From NCBI GenBank assembly GCA_019745575.1, contig JAIETA010000141.1, forward strand, positions 1 through 45,965: a stretch of DNA of 45,965 nt. Reading direction: 5' to 3'. Each line of letters opens with the position of its first letter. Position 1 is the first letter of the stretch. Below are positions 43,095-45,965 of this stretch, piece after piece. The stretch comes from Reyranella sp. (GTDB lineage Bacteria; Pseudomonadota; Alphaproteobacteria; Reyranellales; Reyranellaceae). The position numbers were made by a program, and so were the translations under genes. The notes under the pieces were generated by a model that saw nothing but the letters and a program-made list of their open reading frames with translations, was not told the origin of the DNA and made no database searches.

Positions 43095-44210
43095 ATGACG
43101 TCGAAGGCGTTCGATGTCGTCGTTCTGGGTGCCGGCGCCGCCGGCCTGATGTGCGCGATCCGCGCCGGCCAGCGGGGGCGGCGCGTGCTGCTGCTGGAGC
43201 ATGCCGAGAAGGTCGGCAAGAAGATCCTGATCTCGGGCGGCGGGCGCTGCAATTTCACCAATCTCGGCGCGCGGCCCGAGGCGTTCCTGTCGGACAACCC
43301 GCATTTCGCCAAGTCGGCGCTGGCCCGCTTCACGCAGCACGACTTCATCGCCCTGGTCGAGAAGCACGGCATCGCCTGGCACGAGAAGACGCTGGGCCAG
43401 CTCTTCTGCGACGGCTCGGCGCGCCAGATCGTGGCCATGCTGCTGGCCGAGTGCGCGGCCGCGAGCGTCGATGTGCGCGTGGCGCACCGGATCGCCGGCA
43501 TCGAGAAGCCCGACCGCTTCACGGTGCATACCGATCAGGGCGACTTCGACGCCGCCGCCGTCGTGCTGGCGACCGGCGGGCTTTCCATTCCCAAGATGGG
43601 CGCCACCGGCTTCGCGCACGACATGGCGCGCCGCTTCGGCCTCGGGATCGTCGGGACGCGGCCGGGCCTCGTGCCCTTCACCGCGCATGTGCCGGACATC
43701 GCCGGCGTGTCGCTCGAGGTCGAGGCGAGCGTGGGCCGCACGCGCTTTCGCGAGGCGATGCTGTTCACCCATCGCGGCCTCTCGGGGCCGGCGATCCTGC
43801 AGATCTCGTCCTACTGGCACCCCGGCCAGGAGATCGCGATCGACCTGCTGCCCGATATTGCGGACGCCGTAAAATTCCTGAAGCGGCGCCGGCATGCGCG
43901 GCCCAAGGCGGAGCCGCGCACCCTCCTGGCCGAACTGCTGCCGCAGCGGCTGGCGGAGGTGTTGGCCTCGACCGAGCCCGCGACGCTCAAGGACTGGCGG
44001 GTGCGGCCGACCGGCACCGAAGGTTACGCCAAGGCCGAGGTCACCGTGGGCGGCATCGACACCGCCGAACTTTCCTCGAAGACGATGGAGGCCAGGAAGG
44101 TACCCGGCCTCTACGCCATCGGCGAGGCGGTCGACGTCACCGGCTGGCTGGGCGGCTACAATTTCCAGTGGGCGTGGTCGAGCGGCTGGGTGGCGGGGGA
44201 GGCGGTTTAG
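43095..44210 (+). CDS. YhiN/HI0933-type FAD-dependent oxidoreductase
   Basis: 371 residues from ATG 43095 (GGAG upstream). The FAD-binding VVVLGAGAAGLMCAIRAGQRGRRVLLLEHAEKVGKKILISGGGRCNFTN (GxGxxG plus GGGRCNFTN) is the signature of the HI0933/YhiN group. GIDTAELSSKTMEARKVPGLYAIGEAVDVTGWLGGYNFQWAWSSGWVAG at the end closes the family. The enzyme's substrate is unknown. Starts 11 nt after the crcB stop. Confidence 0.93.
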   Translation: MTSKAFDVVVLGAGAAGLMCAIRAGQRGRRVLLLEHAEKVGKKILISGGGRCNFTNLGARPEAFLSDNPHFAKSALARFTQHDFIALVEKHGIAWHEKTLGQLFCDGSARQIVAMLLAECAAASVDVRVAHRIAGIEKPDRFTVHTDQGDFDAAAVVLATGGLSIPKMGATGFAHDMARRFGLGIVGTRPGLVPFTAHVPDIAGVSLEVEASVGRTRFREAMLFTHRGLSGPAILQISSYWHPGQEIAIDLLPDIADAVKFLKRRRHARPKAEPRTLLAELLPQRLAEVLASTEPATLKDWRVRPTGTEGYAKAEVTVGGIDTAELSSKTMEARKVPGLYAIGEAVDVTGWLGGYNFQWAWSSGWVAGEAV

Positions 44211-44749
44211 GCTGCTTCGCCAACGCGTGGCGTCGTGCCGGCAGCCCTGATCGTCCGCGTTCACGCGATTGTGATGAGCAGATTCAGCAGGGTATGCTAT
44301 GATTTTTCTATAAGTTGAGGTGTGGACCGCCTCGGCCTTTTTCCTTTCCGGCACGACCGCCCGCGGCACGCCCGCGGGTCCGGCCTTGAGCCTTGGTGCA
44401 GCCGCCGCGGGTCCTGACCCGTGGTTTATCCTGAGGCCGAAGGCCGAAGGAACAGTCCCAAAAACAACCCCGTCTCAACCGTGCGCCGAATAACGACGCC
44501 GGAACAGACACTTAACGACGCCCTGGGCACAGGGCGCGAAGGGGCCCGTACGACCGAAGAACAAGCGAGATGCGTAAAAGCCCGTCAAACAAGGCTTATC
44601 CCGAAGCGGGGCACAACCCGGGGCCCAACACTCCCACGTTTCAGGTGGGCCCGGGGAGCGGGCGAAAAGCCTGTCGTTATTGGCTTTCTGGCGTGCGGAG
44701 AGCTGACATTCGGCCTGTGGATTTGTGCCCCTGTGGCACGGCGATCCGC
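44211..44749. other. About 540 bp without a convincing gene
   Basis: Between the converging YhiN-type and LivF genes. It contains the AT-rich stretch GGTATGCTATGATTTTTCT near 44291, a hairpin GAGGTG/CGCCTC (44317-44333) followed by GGCCTTTTT that could terminate the upstream gene, and a purine- and A-rich region from about 44440 to 44600, unlike coding neighbours. Both strands have open frames, but none has a start context, codon usage or similarity I recognise. An unidentified RNA gene or decayed sequence is possible. Confidence 0.5.
44317..44344 (+). terminator. Weak candidate terminator after YhiN-type gene
   Basis: GAGGTG (44317-44322) can pair with CGCCTC (44328-44333, one G-U pair), 5-nt loop, then GGCCTTTTTCC. 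The stem is short and the hairpin begins more than 100 nt past the stop, so this call is weak. Confidence 0.3.
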
Positions 44750-45459
<710 letters not shown>

Positions 45460-45463
<4 letters not shown>

Positions 45464-45965
45464 GCCCGCAGGACCTTGGCCGCGCCGTGGCCGAGATAGG
45501 CTTCGACGACGGCGGGGTCGGACGCGATCTCGGCCGGCGTGCCCTCGGCGATCATGCGGCCCTGGTTGATCACGTAGACCCGCTCGGCGAGCGAGGTGAC
45601 GGCCTGCATGACGTGCTCGATCAGCAGGATGGTGACGCCGGCGCTCTGGATATGGCGGATGACGCCCACGATCTCGACGATCTCGGTCGGGTTGAGGCCG
45701 GCCATGACCTCGTCGAGCAGCAGCAGGCGCGGGCCGGTGGCGAGCGCGCGGGCGAGTTCCAGCCGCTTGCGGCCGGCCACGGTGAGATCGGCGCCCATCT
45801 GGTCGAGCTGGTCGGCCATGCCGACCTCGGCCGCCACCGCCTCGGCCCGGCGCTGGGCCTCGCGCCGGTCGGCGGTGCGGAAGTAGGCGCCGACCATGAT
45901 GTTCTCGCGCACGCTGATCTTGGCGAAGGGCTGGGTGATCTGGAAGGTGCGCACCATGCCGGCGG
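45460..45965 (-). CDS. ABC transporter ATP-binding protein, LivG-like, 5' truncated by window edge
   Basis: The 3' 168 codons of a LivG gene run off the window end; the visible part reads AGMVRTFQITQPFAKISVRENIMVGAYF, the signature region LTVAGRKRLELARALATG, Walker B LLLLDEVMAGLNP and ILLIEHVMQAV. Walker A lies outside. It ends by overlapping the LivF start (ATGA). Confidence 0.93.

Noticed and set aside
44211-44749. tmRNA, RNase P RNA, SRP RNA or tRNA gene
   Set aside because: The conserved cores I can recall (GAGGAAAGTCCGGGC of RNase P, GGAAGGAAGCAGCC of SRP, tRNA T-loop) are absent on both strands.

Overview
The window is very GC-rich (third codon positions almost always G or C), densely coding, and looks chromosomal from an alphaproteobacterium, probably a Rhodospirillales/Reyranella-like soil or water organism. 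This is inferred from the conserved order FYDLN-protein/aroA/cmk/rpsA/ihfB/lapA, the class II EPSP synthase, the many CaiB/AMP-ligase/Liv-type ABC genes and the palindromic intergenic repeats. No rRNA, tRNA, CRISPR array, IS element or prophage was seen.

Region 1 (1-6079) is housekeeping. A TIGR02300-type zinc-ribbon protein (minus, truncated at the window edge) is divergent from aroA-cmk-rpsA. A strong terminator follows rpsA, then ihfB with its own promoter, lapA, and an ornithine-cyclodeaminase-family gene overlapping lapA. Region 2 (6083-8926) has a CaiB/BaiF CoA-transferase and an AMP-dependent acyl-CoA ligase in divergent orientation.

Region 3 (9058-23155) is the most interesting part. 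It is a one-strand, tightly packed cluster: a MarR regulator; a molybdenum hydroxylase made of an FAD subunit plus a fused 2Fe-2S/molybdopterin subunit; a 6-hydroxynicotinate-reductase-like Fe-S protein; a UPF0280 (ApbE-superfamily) protein; a DUF1185 'amino acid synthesis' protein; a small NTF2-like protein; a complete branched-chain-type ABC importer (binding protein, fused LivH-LivM permease, LivG, LivF); and a stand-alone HyuA-type hydantoinase/oxoprolinase subunit. Several genes overlap by 4 nt (ATGA). Together they suggest uptake, hydroxylation, ring reduction and possibly ATP-dependent ring opening of an N-heterocyclic substrate. The substrate cannot be read from sequence.

Region 4 (23176-30625) is accessory: a Cys-containing orphan ORF and a DUF925-type nucleotidyltransferase, two enolase-superfamily (mandelate racemase/muconate lactonizing) genes, an amidase + aspartate-dehydrogenase-like pair on the minus strand, and plus-strand RraA/aldolase-like, VOC and PNPOx-like genes. 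Region 5 (30647-36442) has an RND efflux pump with its adaptor, and a divergent secreted Kazal-domain protein.

Region 6 (36443-44210) is mixed: tandem universal stress protein, a VUT/YhhQ-type queuosine-precursor transporter and QueC (separated by a DUF4142 gene), a CBS pair protein, a secreted orphan, an SDR with an altered catalytic motif, a CxxCH cytochrome, CrcB/FluC and a YhiN/HI0933-type flavoprotein. Five palindromic intergenic elements, at least two of them near-identical, lie between genes in regions 4 and 6. Region 7 (44211-45965) starts with about 540 bp lacking a convincing gene, followed by LivF and the 3' part of LivG of a second branched-chain ABC transporter on the minus strand.
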